This document shows, piece after piece, positions 15,958-26,022 of a stretch of 64,000 nt of DNA. Both the position numbers and the translations under genes were made by a program. The first letter of the stretch is position 1. The number at the start of each line of letters is the position of its first letter. The notes under the pieces were generated by a model. That model ran no database searches. It had not been told where the DNA came from and saw nothing but the letters and a program-made list of their open reading frames with translations. Source of the stretch: Streptomyces sp. NBC_01498. Lineage in GTDB: Bacteria; Actinomycetota; Actinomycetes; Streptomycetales; Streptomycetaceae. The stretch spans positions 4,030,001 through 4,094,000 of the forward strand of contig NZ_CP109598.1 of NCBI RefSeq assembly GCF_036327775.1. The letters run 5' to 3'.

Positions 15958-16974
15958 TCAGGCGGCGCGCCGTGCCTCGTACTCCGCGATCTCCCGCATC
16001 GGCGGACGCTCCTCCGTGTCCACCGCGTACGTACGGGGCTCGAAGCCCGCCTCGCCCCGCACGAACTGCGTCAGCTCCGGCCGCACCAGATGCCCCCGCG
16101 ACAGCCGCAGCTGCGCCGTCCGGTAGATCGCCGCCGCCATCCGCCCCAGCGCCTGCCCGTCCTGGTGCCGGTGCCGGCGCACCCCCACGTCGACCTGGCC
16201 GAGCGCGTCCAGCCCCACCGTGTGCAACGCGTCCACCAGCAGCCCCAGCTCCACCCCGTACCCCACCGGGAACGGCAGCCGCTCCAGCAGCGAGCGCCGT
16301 ACCGCGTACTCACCGCCCAGCGGCTGTACGAACCCCGCCAGCAGCGGCCAGTGCAGATTCAGCAGCGGGCGCGCCACCAGCTCGGTCACCCGGCCGCCCT
16401 GCCCCGGCAGCTCGCCCGCCCGGCGCGTCCGCCCCGGCCCGTCGCCCAGCGGCCCCTCGCCCGGCGGCCGGTCGGCGAGCGGCCCGTCGCCGAGCGGCCG
16501 GTCGTACATGGCCTTCACGAACTGCACGTCCGGATCGGTCAGCAGCGGCCCCACGGTCCCCGACACGAACGCCGCCGAGAAGTCCCGCAGATCCGCGTCC
16601 ACGAAGCACACGATGTCGCCGCTCGTCACCAGCAGCGAGCGCCACAGCACCTCGCCCTTGCCCGGCACGGCCGGCAGCCCCGGCAGGATGTCGTCCCGGT
16701 GCACCACCCGCGCCCCGGCCGCCGCCGCGACCGCCCCCGTACGGTCGGTCGACCCCGAGTCGATCACCACCAGCTCGTCCACCAGCGGCACGGGTCCCGC
16801 CATCAGCTCGTGCCGGATCACGGACACGATCCGGCCGACCGTCGCCTCCTCGTTCAGTGCCGGGAGCACCACGCTGACCTGCGCACCCTTCTTGGCGGCG
16901 ACCAGCCGGTCCACCGGCCGGTCCGCCGCCGACCAGGACCGCCGGTCCAGCCAGCGCTCCACCTCTTGCAGCAC
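15958..16974 (-). CDS. gpgS: Glucosyl-3-phosphoglycerate synthase (GT81)
   Basis: The product has 338 residues from GTG 16974, chosen for GGAG 5-7 nt upstream; the frame also reaches 17010. It is a GT-A fold enzyme: SVVLPALNEEATVGRIV, VIDSGSTDRTG (nucleotide-sugar contacts), FVDADLRDF as the DxD metal site, PLGGEYAVRR and YGVELGLLVD. GpgS transfers glucose from NDP-glucose to 3-phosphoglycerate, starting glucosylglycerate and methylglucose polysaccharide synthesis. An insert of about 25 residues, repeating PLGDGP and PPGEGP, lies between AMYDR and GGRVTELVARPLLN, a region that flanks the acceptor site in the family. Neighbouring trehalose genes fit an osmolyte setting. Confidence 0.85.
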   Translation of the reverse strand: MLQEVERWLDRRSWSAADRPVDRLVAAKKGAQVSVVLPALNEEATVGRIVSVIRHELMAGPVPLVDELVVIDSGSTDRTGAVAAAAGARVVHRDDILPGLPAVPGKGEVLWRSLLVTSGDIVCFVDADLRDFSAAFVSGTVGPLLTDPDVQFVKAMYDRPLGDGPLADRPPGEGPLGDGPGRTRRAGELPGQGGRVTELVARPLLNLHWPLLAGFVQPLGGEYAVRRSLLERLPFPVGYGVELGLLVDALHTVGLDALGQVDVGVRRHRHQDGQALGRMAAAIYRTAQLRLSRGHLVRPELTQFVRGEAGFEPRTYAVDTEERPPMREIAEYEARRAA

Positions 16975-17091
16975 GTGATCTCCATCTCGCGGATCGGACG
17001 AGAGTCTCAACCGTCCAGGGGTTCGGTTACAGTTTTGAACAACGCGGATGACCGTCGCATGCCGGGGGTCGTCACGCTGACAATCGAATAC

Positions 17092-17220
17092 CGCTCATCC
17101 AGAGGGGCAGAGGGAAACGGCCCGTTGAAGCCCCGGCAACCCTCCCGCCGACCGCGAGGTCACGGTGGGGAAGGTGCCAATTCCGTCTCGCGGCGAGATG
17201 CGTCGCGAGGAAGATGAGGA
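17092..17220 (+). promoter_or_regulatory. SAM-I (S-box) riboswitch
   Basis: The leader carries the S-box core: AGAGGGGCAGAGGGAAACGGCCC, then TTGAAGCCCCGGCAACC and later GGTGCCAATTCC. P1 pairs CTCATC (17094-17099) with GATGAG (17213-17218). The 3' strand of P1 runs into GAGGAAAGG (17216-17224), the ribosome site of the next gene, so SAM binding would stabilise P1 and hide the Shine-Dalgarno: translational OFF control. It starts 118 bp from the divergent gpgS start. Confidence 0.93.
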
Positions 17221-17235
17221 AAGGGCCTCGCCTTC

Positions 17236-18594
17236 ATGGCTGCGCAGACTGTTCACCACACTTCTCAGAACGCCTCCCCGAGCGCCTCCCGGGCCGCCGA
17301 CGGCACTGACACCCCCGCCACCGACGCCCCCGCCGCCGCGACCGTCGACCTCGGACCCGCCGCCGCCCTCTCCTGCCGCGAATGCGGGGAACGCTTCGCA
17401 CTCGGCCCGATCTTCGCCTGCGAGAGCTGTTTCGGCCCGCTCGAAGTGGCCTACGACCTGCCGACGGGCGACCCCGAGGACCTGAAGAGGCGCATCGCCG
17501 CCGGTCCCGACAACATCTGGCGCTACGCCCCGCTGCTGCCCGTCCCCGCCGACGTGGCGTCCAAGCCCAACATCAACCCCGGCTTCACCAAGCTCGTCCG
17601 GGCCGACAACCTCGCCCGCGAACTCGGCGTGACCGGCGGGCTGTACGTGAAGGACGACTCCGGCAACCCGACGCACTCCTTCAAGGACCGTGTCGTCGCC
17701 ATCGCCGTCGAGGCCGCCCGCGCCTTCGGCTTCACCACGCTCTCCTGCTCCTCCACCGGCAACCTCGCGGGCGCCGTCGGCGCCGCCGCCGCCCGCGCCG
17801 GTTTCCGCTCCTGCGTGTTCATCCCGCACGACCTGGAGCAGGGCAAGGTCGTGATGGCCGCGATCTACGGCGGCGAACTCGTCGGCATCAAGGGCAACTA
17901 CGACGACGTGAACCGTTTCTGCTCCGAGCTGATCGGGGACCCGCTGGGCGAGGGCTGGGGCTTCGTCAACGTCAACCTGCGCCCGTACTACGGCGAGGGC
18001 TCCAAGACCCTCGCGTACGAGATCTGCGAACAGCTCGGTTGGAAGCTGCCCGACCAGCTCGTCATCCCCGTCGCGTCCGGCTCCCAGCTGACGAAGATCG
18101 ACAAGGGGCTGAAGGAGCTGATCGCGCTCGGCCTGGTCGAGGAGAAGCCGTACAAGATCTTCGGCGCGCAGGCCGAGGGCTGCTCGCCGGTCTCGGTCGC
18201 CTTCAAGGCCGGTCACGACGTCGTACGGCCGCAGAAGCCGGACACGATCGCCAAGTCGCTGGCGATCGGCAACCCGGCCGACGGCCCGTACGTCCTGGAC
18301 ATCACCCGCCGCACGGGCGGCGCCGTCGAGGACGTGGACGACGAGCAGATCGTGGACGCGATCAAGCTGCTCGCGCGCACCGAGGGGATCTTCGCCGAGA
18401 CGGCGGGCGGGGTGACCGTGGGGGTGACGCGCAAGCTCATCGAGAGCGGGCTGCTCGACCCGGCGCTCACGACGGTCGTGCTGAACACGGGTGACGGGCT
18501 GAAGACGCTGGACGCCGTGGCGCCCACGACCGGGCCGACCGCGACGATTCCGCCGAGCCTCGACGCGTTCCGTGACGCGGGTCTGGCGCGTTGA
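17236..18594 (+). CDS. metM: Threonine-synthase-like PLP enzyme, probable O-phosphohomoserine-dependent homocysteine synthase
   Basis: The product has 452 residues. An N-terminal zinc ribbon has C47, C50, C62 and C65; the fold-type II PLP domain has the Schiff-base lysine K150 in HSFKDR and STGNLAGAVG for PLP phosphate. By family it would be threonine synthase. Two context features argue otherwise: a SAM-I riboswitch in the leader, and a MoaD/ThiS-like sulfur carrier gene 85 bp downstream. I recall a published Streptomyces route in which a threonine-synthase homologue (MetM) and a sulfur carrier (MetO) make homocysteine from O-phosphohomoserine. The fit is strong but the name is from memory; a plain thrC paralogue remains possible. 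Confidence 0.8.
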   Translation: MAAQTVHHTSQNASPSASRAADGTDTPATDAPAAATVDLGPAAALSCRECGERFALGPIFACESCFGPLEVAYDLPTGDPEDLKRRIAAGPDNIWRYAPLLPVPADVASKPNINPGFTKLVRADNLARELGVTGGLYVKDDSGNPTHSFKDRVVAIAVEAARAFGFTTLSCSSTGNLAGAVGAAAARAGFRSCVFIPHDLEQGKVVMAAIYGGELVGIKGNYDDVNRFCSELIGDPLGEGWGFVNVNLRPYYGEGSKTLAYEICEQLGWKLPDQLVIPVASGSQLTKIDKGLKELIALGLVEEKPYKIFGAQAEGCSPVSVAFKAGHDVVRPQKPDTIAKSLAIGNPADGPYVLDITRRTGGAVEDVDDEQIVDAIKLLARTEGIFAETAGGVTVGVTRKLIESGLLDPALTTVVLNTGDGLKTLDAVAPTTGPTATIPPSLDAFRDAGLAR

Positions 18595-18679
18595 GCCTCA
18601 CGACGCCCGGTGTCCGGTCCCCGGACGCCGCCCGCAGTCCGCTCCGCCAGCTCCGTCACTTCCCGGAAGGCAGTAACCG

Positions 18680-18955
18680 ATGAGTGTGAACGTCCGTATT
18701 CCGACCATCCTCCGTACGTACACCGGCGGCAAGGCCGAGGTTCCGGCCGAGGGCGCGACCCTGTCCCAGGTGATCGAGTCCCTGGAGGCGAACCACCCGG
18801 GCATCGCCGCCCGCGTCCTGGACGACGGAGGCAAGCTCCGGCGCTTCGTCAACGTGTACGTCAACGACGACGACGTCCGGTTCGAGCAGGGCCTGGAGAC
18901 CGCCACGCCGGACGGCGCCGGCATCTCGATCATCCCGGCGGTCGCCGGCGGCTGA
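18680..18955 (+). CDS. metO: MoaD/ThiS-family sulfur carrier protein
   Basis: The product has 91 residues, with a ubiquitin-like beta-grasp fold and the diagnostic C-terminal Gly-Gly (AVAGG) that is adenylated and thiocarboxylated. VNVYVNDDDVRFEQGLETATPDGAGISIIPAVAGG matches the family closely. ATG 18680 has GGAAGG upstream. It follows the riboswitch-controlled enzyme in the same direction and is most simply its sulfur donor for homocysteine synthesis. Other members (MoaD, ThiS, CysO) serve molybdopterin, thiamine and cysteine synthesis; no moa, thi or cysM gene is nearby. The activating E1-like enzyme must be encoded elsewhere. Confidence 0.88.
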   Translation: MSVNVRIPTILRTYTGGKAEVPAEGATLSQVIESLEANHPGIAARVLDDGGKLRRFVNVYVNDDDVRFEQGLETATPDGAGISIIPAVAGG

Positions 18956-18977
18956 ACGGCACGCACGGTGAACGGTG

Positions 18978-19010
18978 TTGCCCCCTCCGCGAGAGAAGCG
19001 GAGGGGGCAA
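18978..19010 (+). terminator. Hairpin terminator after the sulfur carrier gene
   Basis: A perfect 13-bp stem (TTGCCCCCTCCGC at 18978-18990 with its complement 18998-19010) encloses a 7-nt loop, 22 bp after the stop codon. It should end the riboswitch operon. Confidence 0.9.
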
Positions 19011-19011
19011 T

Positions 19012-19314
19012 TCCATGAGGTTGAACGCGGTACAGTTGGGGTAGGCCCGCCGCCGCCCATGCCCCGAGCATATGAGTTCGGGACAAGATGCGGTCGAAGT
19101 ACGGACGTCATTTGCGCAGTTTCTTGCGTTATGCCCGGCCCGACTTGCCCCTGATGGCCCGGCAATTCACCCCTTCGCGTATTCCGCCATGCCCAGAATT
19201 CTCGTCCGATTGCCCTGTTGCAGAGGGCAGTTGGGCAGATACATTCAGCCGCGGTCGACGCGTTCCGGCGCGAAGTGCGGTCCCGCGCAGGGGCCAGTAA
19301 TAGGGGAGTTGGGC
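19012..19314 (+). promoter_or_regulatory. Promoter and probable long 5' leader of the cold-shock gene
   Basis: There is no ORF of note in these 303 bp. A TTGAAC hexamer lies at 19021 and TACAGT at 19031 with TAGGCC at 19042, so a promoter near 19020-19050 is plausible, though spacing is not canonical. The sequence from 19100 to 19230 is less GC-rich than the region, as expected of structured cold-shock leaders. The ribosome site AGGGGAG is at about 19302. Confidence 0.4.
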
Positions 19315-19518
19315 ATGGCTCAGGGCACCGTCAAGTGGTTCAACGCGGAGAAGGGCTACGGCTTCATCGCGGTCGACGGTGGTGCGGATGTATTCGTCCA
19401 CTACAGCGCGATCCAGATGGACGGCTACCGCACCCTTGAAGAAGGTCAGCGAGTGGAGTTCGAGATCTCGCAGGGCCAGAAGGGTCCGCAGGCGGACATG
19501 GTCAAGCTCGCCGTCTGA
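19315..19518 (+). CDS. Cold-shock protein (CspA family)
   Basis: The product has 67 residues: a single OB-fold cold-shock domain with RNP1 KGYGFIAV and RNP2 [11 protein letters not shown] 19315 follows AGGGGAGTTGGGC. It binds single-stranded nucleic acid and melts RNA structure at low temperature; several such paralogues exist in Streptomyces. It lies between the methionine-type locus and groEL2, the same order I recall for SCO4295-SCO4296. A strong terminator follows. Confidence 0.95.
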   Translation: MAQGTVKWFNAEKGYGFIAVDGGADVFVHYSAIQMDGYRTLEEGQRVEFEISQGQKGPQADMVKLAV

Positions 19519-19556
19519 TCTCGGCGCGATCGGCCACCGACGCACGCACACACCGA

Positions 19557-19594
19557 CGAGGGGCCCGTATCCCACCAGGGATACGGGCCCCTCG
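19557..19594 (+). terminator. Strong hairpin terminator after the cold-shock gene
   Basis: A perfect 17-bp stem (19557-19573 with 19578-19594) has a four-base ACCA loop, 38 bp after the stop codon. Confidence 0.92.
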
Positions 19595-19786
19595 CGCGTG
19601 CGTCGCCGGCCGCTGCCTCCGCCGCGCGGGTGTCCACCCCGCCACGGCTCCTCGCGTGCGTGCCGCCGGCCCGGACGGCGCTGCCGGGTCCGGGTCCGTC
19701 CCGACGGCAGGGCACTCCCGTGCGCGCCGCGGCCCCCGTCGGGCCCGGGGCGCACGGGAGTCCGACCAGCGGTCCCTCGGGAGTCG

Positions 19787-21601
<1,815 letters not shown>

Positions 21602-21656
21602 TCCTGACGGATCGGTGGTTCATGGCGTAGCGCATACGCACACGCACACGCACGAA

Positions 21657-21694
21657 CCGAGGGCGGCACTCCCGAAAGGGGGCGCCGCCCTCGG
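21657..21694 (+). terminator. Hairpin terminator after groEL2
   Basis: An 11-bp perfect stem (CCGAGGGCGGC at 21657-21667 with 21684-21694), with further CCC/GGG pairing inside, lies 56 bp after the stop codon. Confidence 0.88.
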
Positions 21695-21723
21695 GGCGTT
21701 TCCGGTGCGAGTCCGGTGCGGGC

Positions 21724-21987
21724 TCAGGTGGCGTAGTTCTTGAGCTCGTCGGTGTCCAGGGTGATGCCGACGGGGTCGGGGAGCTTGACGGCGGCGCCGT
21801 AGGGGTGGGCGATGCTGGCCTTGTACCCGCTCGCCTGCGGGTTGGTGAAGACGACCAGTTCGTTGGCGTCGCAGTCGATCAGGAGATAGACGGGGACGTC
21901 ATGTTCGTTATCCGGATGCGCTAGACCGTCGACACGGTGTGTCGCAACTCGGTGACGAAAAGTCATCTCCCCTGGTGTGGAGCCCAC
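21724..21987 (-). pseudogene. Uma2-family endonuclease, C-terminal remnant
   Basis: The frame gives at most 87 residues. From VPVYLLIDCDANELVVFTN to the end (PVGITLDTDELKNYA) it matches the C-terminal third of Uma2 (DUF820) restriction-endonuclease-like proteins, including the VYLLID strand and LPDPVGITLDT tail. The N-terminal two thirds, with the catalytic acidic residues, are absent; the first 20 residues have no family character. Uma2 genes are numerous and decay often in Streptomyces. Two further Uma2 fragments lie near 28.7-29.0 kb. Confidence 0.75.
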
Positions 21988-22031
21988 TTGACCGCGTGAG
22001 TAGCCCGTCCGGCGGCAGAGGTGACCGACCC

Positions 22032-23957
22032 TTACGACTCCGGGGCCCGGTACGGCGGGATCGGGTGGGAGTCCGTCGAGCGGGTGACGTACGCGAGGCC
22101 GTCGTACGCGTGGGACGGGCGGACCGGGGTGGTCTCGCGGCGGTAGAACCAGCGCGTCACCAGGGCACCGAACTCACGGGTCTCGTGCGTCGCGGCGGCC
22201 CACTCCCGAACCGCGCGGGGCGCGTCCTCCGCCGTCGCCGGGCGGAGGTCCAGCAGGTGGTCGTGGGGGGTGGCGGTGGCGAGCCGGGCCTCCAGGGAGG
22301 TCGCCGGGGGCGCGCCCAGGGGGTTGCCCTCGGCGGTCCGGCCGGTGAGGCCGCCGACGCCGCTCCACGGGCCGGGCCAGAGGCGGTGGGCGCGGAAGGT
22401 GCCCTCGCCGAAGAGCAGCCCGAGGGCGTAGTACGCGTCGCCGTGCCCCTCGCGCAGATGCTCGCCCAGCGGCGGCGCGCCGGCCTCGGTGGACGAACGG
22501 CCTTTCGCGACATGGCTGTTGTGGCCCCAGAGCACCACCTTGGCCGCGGGGTCCGTCAGGATCTCCCCGACGGCCTCGGCCATGTACCGGTCACGGGCGG
22601 CGGCGACCGTGCGCTCCGGGTCGGCGTGCTGTCCGCCGCGCGTCACCAGGTCCGCGGCCCGCACCAGGATCCGTGCGTGCCGCACCGCGACGGCACCGGC
22701 CGGGGTGGACTCGTACTCGCGTACGGCCTCCAGCAGGTTCACCGCCTCACGCATCAGCCGCTGCTCGGGATCGGGGCGCGAGCCCGGATAGGCGGTGGCG
22801 AGCACCCCGAGCCTGGCGTGCAGGTCGGGCAGCCGTTCGGGCGCCACGCTGGTCAGGAACGCTTCGAGTACGGCCAGCGAGTCCCCGGAGCGCTGCGGGT
22901 CGATGCCCGCGAACCGGACCTGTTCGCTCTCCGGCCGCCCCGCGTTGTACACGCGCATCCACTCGAACATGCTCAGGACCTCTTCGGTGCGCCAGGTCCA
23001 GAACCCGAGCCCGGTCAGGACCTGCGCGGCGTCGCCGACCCCGCCCCGCACGTACGCGTCGACGGCAGGCCCGGCGGACGCGCTCGCCTCCATGGCCAGC
23101 GTCGTGAAGCCCAGCTCCGTCACCAGGTACTCCAGCAGCCGGTGCTTCAGCCGGAAGAACTCGCTCGTGCCGTGGGTCGACTCGCCGAGCCCCACGATCC
23201 GTACGCCGTCGAGAACCCCCTTGAGCGACCGGAGATCGTCGGCCGGCGTACCGGCGGAGAGGCCCCCGGTCAGGGGTACGGCGTGGGCCGCCAGCCACCG
23301 GGTCACCTCGTCGGAGTCCTCGACCGACGTCTTGACGGATGCCTTGCCGGTGGTCACCTCATCGGTCACCCCGCCGGTCGCCGCGCTGGTCACCTTGTCG
23401 GGCGTCTCGCTGGTCACTCCGCCGGTCGCCGCGCTGGTCACCTTGTCGGGCGTCTCGCTGGTCACTCCGCCGGTTGCCGCGTCGGCCGCCTTGTCGGGCG
23501 TCTCGCTGGTCACTCCGCCGGTCGCCGCGCTGGTCACCTTGTCGGGCGTCTCGCTGGTCACTCCGCCGGTTGCCGCGTCGGCCATCTTGTCGGGCGTCTC
23601 GCTGGTCACTCCGCCGGTTGCCGCGTCGGCCGCCTTGTCGGGCGTCTCGCTGGTCACTCCGCCGGTCGCCGCGCTGGTCACCTTGTCGGGCGTCTCGCTG
23701 GTCACTCCGCCGGTTGCCGCGTCGGCCATCTTGTCGGGCGTCTCGCTGGTCACTCCGCCGGTTGCCGCGTCGGCCGCCTTGTCGGGCGTCTCGCTGGTCA
23801 CTCCGCTGGTCACCTTGTCGGGCGTCTCGCTGGTCACTCCGCCGGTTGCCGCGTCGGCCGCCTTGTCGGGCGTCTCGCCGGACACCGCCCCGGTCACCTC
23901 GCCGGACCCGTCGTGGGACACCTCGTCGGACACGGTCTCCCGATCATTCGCTGCCAT
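22032..23957 (-). CDS. Erythromycin esterase homologue with an N-terminal minisatellite-encoded repeat
   Basis: The product has 641 residues. Residues about 20-200 are tandem 16-residue repeats of GGVTSETPDK plus AADAAT, MADAAT or VTSAAT. The Ere-like domain (about 225-641) has the GESTHG motif at 258-263 (H262), LAMEASAS, and WGHNSHVAKG, the histidine and glutamate set of the erythromycin esterase fold. Many such proteins are not macrolide esterases, so function is unproven. The protein has no signal peptide or membrane segment. The repeat region is Thr/Ala/Glu-rich and likely disordered. No regulator is adjacent. Confidence 0.85.
   Translation of the reverse strand: MAANDRETVSDEVSHDGSGEVTGAVSGETPDKAADAATGGVTSETPDKVTSGVTSETPDKAADAATGGVTSETPDKMADAATGGVTSETPDKVTSAATGGVTSETPDKAADAATGGVTSETPDKMADAATGGVTSETPDKVTSAATGGVTSETPDKAADAATGGVTSETPDKVTSAATGGVTSETPDKVTSAATGGVTDEVTTGKASVKTSVEDSDEVTRWLAAHAVPLTGGLSAGTPADDLRSLKGVLDGVRIVGLGESTHGTSEFFRLKHRLLEYLVTELGFTTLAMEASASAGPAVDAYVRGGVGDAAQVLTGLGFWTWRTEEVLSMFEWMRVYNAGRPESEQVRFAGIDPQRSGDSLAVLEAFLTSVAPERLPDLHARLGVLATAYPGSRPDPEQRLMREAVNLLEAVREYESTPAGAVAVRHARILVRAADLVTRGGQHADPERTVAAARDRYMAEAVGEILTDPAAKVVLWGHNSHVAKGRSSTEAGAPPLGEHLREGHGDAYYALGLLFGEGTFRAHRLWPGPWSGVGGLTGRTAEGNPLGAPPATSLEARLATATPHDHLLDLRPATAEDAPRAVREWAAATHETREFGALVTRWFYRRETTPVRPSHAYDGLAYVTRSTDSHPIPPYRAPES
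23361..23880 (-). repeat. Coding minisatellite, 48-bp units
   Basis: About ten in-frame units of 48 bp lie inside the erythromycin-esterase homologue; a shortened 36-bp-like unit (near 23800) breaks the phase once. Three unit types (AADA, MADA and VTSA) alternate, partly as a higher-order AADA-MADA-VTSA triplet of 144 bp that appears twice. Copies are almost identical, pointing to recent amplification or gene conversion. Confidence 0.92.
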
Positions 23958-24093
23958 GCCGCCGAGGCTACATCCGGACCCCGTCCGACTCCGCGCGGGG
24001 AACTCGGCGGCGGGTGCGGTGCGTTACGTGCGCATAGCGCACCGGAGTTGTCCCTGTCCCCAGGCACCCCCGAAGCCCCGGAGGCTCCAGACC

Positions 24094-25092
24094 ATGTCCC
24101 TGACACCCCCCAGTCCCTCGCGTCGGTCCCTGCTCGGCGGCGCCGCCGCCACGTTCGCGCTCGCCGCCACGGCGGCCGGCGCGGGCACGGCCGCGGCGCA
24201 CACCCGCCCGACACGCCCCGGCGGCCCCGGCCCCGGTCGTCCCGGGCACCCGTCCTGGCCGACCGAGTTCCCGCTGCCCGACGGCTTCCGCCCCGAGGGC
24301 ATCGCCATCGGCAGCGGCCCGTACGCCTACGTGGGCTCCCTCGCCGACGGCTCGATCCACCGCGCCGACCTGCGGACCGGCGAGGGCAGTACCGTCCTCG
24401 CGGGCGCGACGGGCGGCGCCGCGACCGGCCTGAAGCTCGACCACGACGGCCTGCTCCACATCTCGGGCGGCGTGAGCGGCTCCATCCGGGTCCTCGACAC
24501 CCGTACGAACCGGCTCACCGCCACATACCGGCCGACGACCACCGGCTTCGTCAACGACGTGATCCTGTACGGCGACCGGGCCTGGTTCACCAACTCGTAC
24601 GCCCCTGTCCTCTACACCGTCCCGCGCGGGCGCGGCGGGCGCCGCGGCGATCTCCGGGAAGTCCCGCTCGGCGGCGAATGGGAGCAGGCGCCCACCGGCA
24701 TCAGCGCCAACGGCATCGAGACGACCCCCGACGGCCGCGCGCTGATCGTCGTCAACGGCCCGGCGGGCAAGCTCTTTCGCGTCGACCCCAAGACCGGGCA
24801 CGCCACGCTGATCACCCTGCGCGGCGCGTCCGACGTCCTCAACGGCGACGGGCTGGTGCGGGTGGGCCGCACGCTGTACGTGGTCCAGAACCGGCTCAAC
24901 CTCCTCACCGCCTTCGACCTCGACCCCCGCGCCCGCACGGCGACCCTCCGCCGCTCGATCACGGACCCCCGCTTCGACGTCCCGACGACGGCGGCCCGCC
25001 TCGGCGACCGCCTCTACCTCGTCAACGCCCGCTTCACGACGACCCCGACCCCGGAGACGACGTACAACGCCATCGCCGTACCGCTGCGTTGA
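24094..25092 (+). CDS. Tat-exported beta-propeller (SMP-30/gluconolactonase-like) protein
   Basis: The product has 332 residues, ATG 24094 with GGAGGCTCC upstream. It opens with a twin-arginine signal (SRRSLLGGAAATFALAATAAG) ending near an AHT cleavage site. The mature part has repeating blades (FRPEGIAIGSGPYAYVGSLADGSIHRADL, LYVVQNRLNLLTAFDL) typical of six-bladed SMP-30 or NHL-like propellers that bind divalent metal. Homologues are often mislabelled superoxide dismutase. It is probably secreted folded. No operon partner is seen; the enzymatic role is unknown. Confidence 0.82.
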   Translation: MSLTPPSPSRRSLLGGAAATFALAATAAGAGTAAAHTRPTRPGGPGPGRPGHPSWPTEFPLPDGFRPEGIAIGSGPYAYVGSLADGSIHRADLRTGEGSTVLAGATGGAATGLKLDHDGLLHISGGVSGSIRVLDTRTNRLTATYRPTTTGFVNDVILYGDRAWFTNSYAPVLYTVPRGRGGRRGDLREVPLGGEWEQAPTGISANGIETTPDGRALIVVNGPAGKLFRVDPKTGHATLITLRGASDVLNGDGLVRVGRTLYVVQNRLNLLTAFDLDPRARTATLRRSITDPRFDVPTTAARLGDRLYLVNARFTTTPTPETTYNAIAVPLR

Positions 25093-25287
25093 GGATTCGC
25101 TTTCGCGGGCGGTACGGGGGGTACGCCGACCGTCGTGCTCAGCGGCATTGAGCGGCGTTGAGCGGCATTCAGTGGCACAGAGCGTCGTTCGGGGGCCGAC
25201 GGGTGACGGCTGTCCCCCGGCAGCCGCCCGTCCACCCGCACACGCACACGTGCGTATCCGCATCCGCATCCGCATCCGCAGGCCGGG

Positions 25288-26022
25288 TCAGAGGCCGAAG
25301 CCGTCCAGCAGGCCCGAGTACTTCTTCGGGGGTGGCGTCGCGTACTCGCCCCGTTTGCTCGTCCGCAGGCCCAGTGACAGCAGGGACTCGACCAGCTTCA
25401 CCGCCGCGCCCACGCCGTCGACCACCGGGGTGGCGGTCGCGTGGGTGAGGGCCGGGGCGAGCGGGGCCATACCCGCGCAGCCCAGGACGAGGACGTCGCA
25501 GTCGTCCTCGGCCACTGCCGCCGCGCACGCCTCGGTCACGGTGCGCACCGTGACCGGGGCCGGGTCGTCGAGGTCCAGTACGGGGATGTCGCACGCGTGC
25601 ACACCCCGGCAGGCGTCCGCGAAGCCGTAGCGGCGTGCCAGGTCCCAGGCGCGCCCGGCGGTCCGGGGCAGGGTGGTCACGACGCTGAAGCTCCGGCCGA
25701 GCAGTACCGCCGTGTGCATCGCGGCCTCGGCGATCCCGACCACCGGACCGGCCGCCAGTTCGCGGGCGGCGTCGAGGCCCGGGTCGCCGAAGCAGGCGAT
25801 GACGTATCCCTCGTCGCCCGCCGCCTCGCCCGCCGCGATCTCCGCGAGCAGTCCGGGGACTGCCAGCGCCTCGTCGTAGTGGCTCTCGATGGACTCCGGC
25901 CCCATCGCCGGGCCGGTGGCGGTGACGACGGTCGACGGCGCGGCGGCGGCCCTCGCGTGCCGGCCGATGGTGTCCGTCATGCCCTGGCTGGTGTTGGGGT
26001 TGATCACCCGGATGCGTGTCAT
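25288..26022 (-). CDS. Asp/Glu/hydantoin racemase family protein
   Basis: The product has 244 residues. It belongs to the aspartate/glutamate racemase superfamily of the hydantoin-racemase type: RIRVINPNTS at the N-terminus, VIACFGDPGLD (first catalytic Cys), and CDVLVLGCAGMAPLA (second Cys). Such enzymes interconvert D- and L-5-substituted hydantoins or allantoin by two-base chemistry. The start overlaps the permease stop by four bases (ATGA), so the two are translationally coupled. A hydantoin or allantoin substrate is likely given the NCS1 transporter. Confidence 0.9.
   Translation of the reverse strand: MTRIRVINPNTSQGMTDTIGRHARAAAAPSTVVTATGPAMGPESIESHYDEALAVPGLLAEIAAGEAAGDEGYVIACFGDPGLDAARELAAGPVVGIAEAAMHTAVLLGRSFSVVTTLPRTAGRAWDLARRYGFADACRGVHACDIPVLDLDDPAPVTVRTVTEACAAAVAEDDCDVLVLGCAGMAPLAPALTHATATPVVDGVGAAVKLVESLLSLGLRTSKRGEYATPPPKKYSGLLDGFGL

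Noticed and set aside
21939..25151. Plus-strand frame of 1070 codons
   Set aside because: Antisense of the Ere-like gene and a wrong frame of the propeller gene; its repeats come from the minisatellite.
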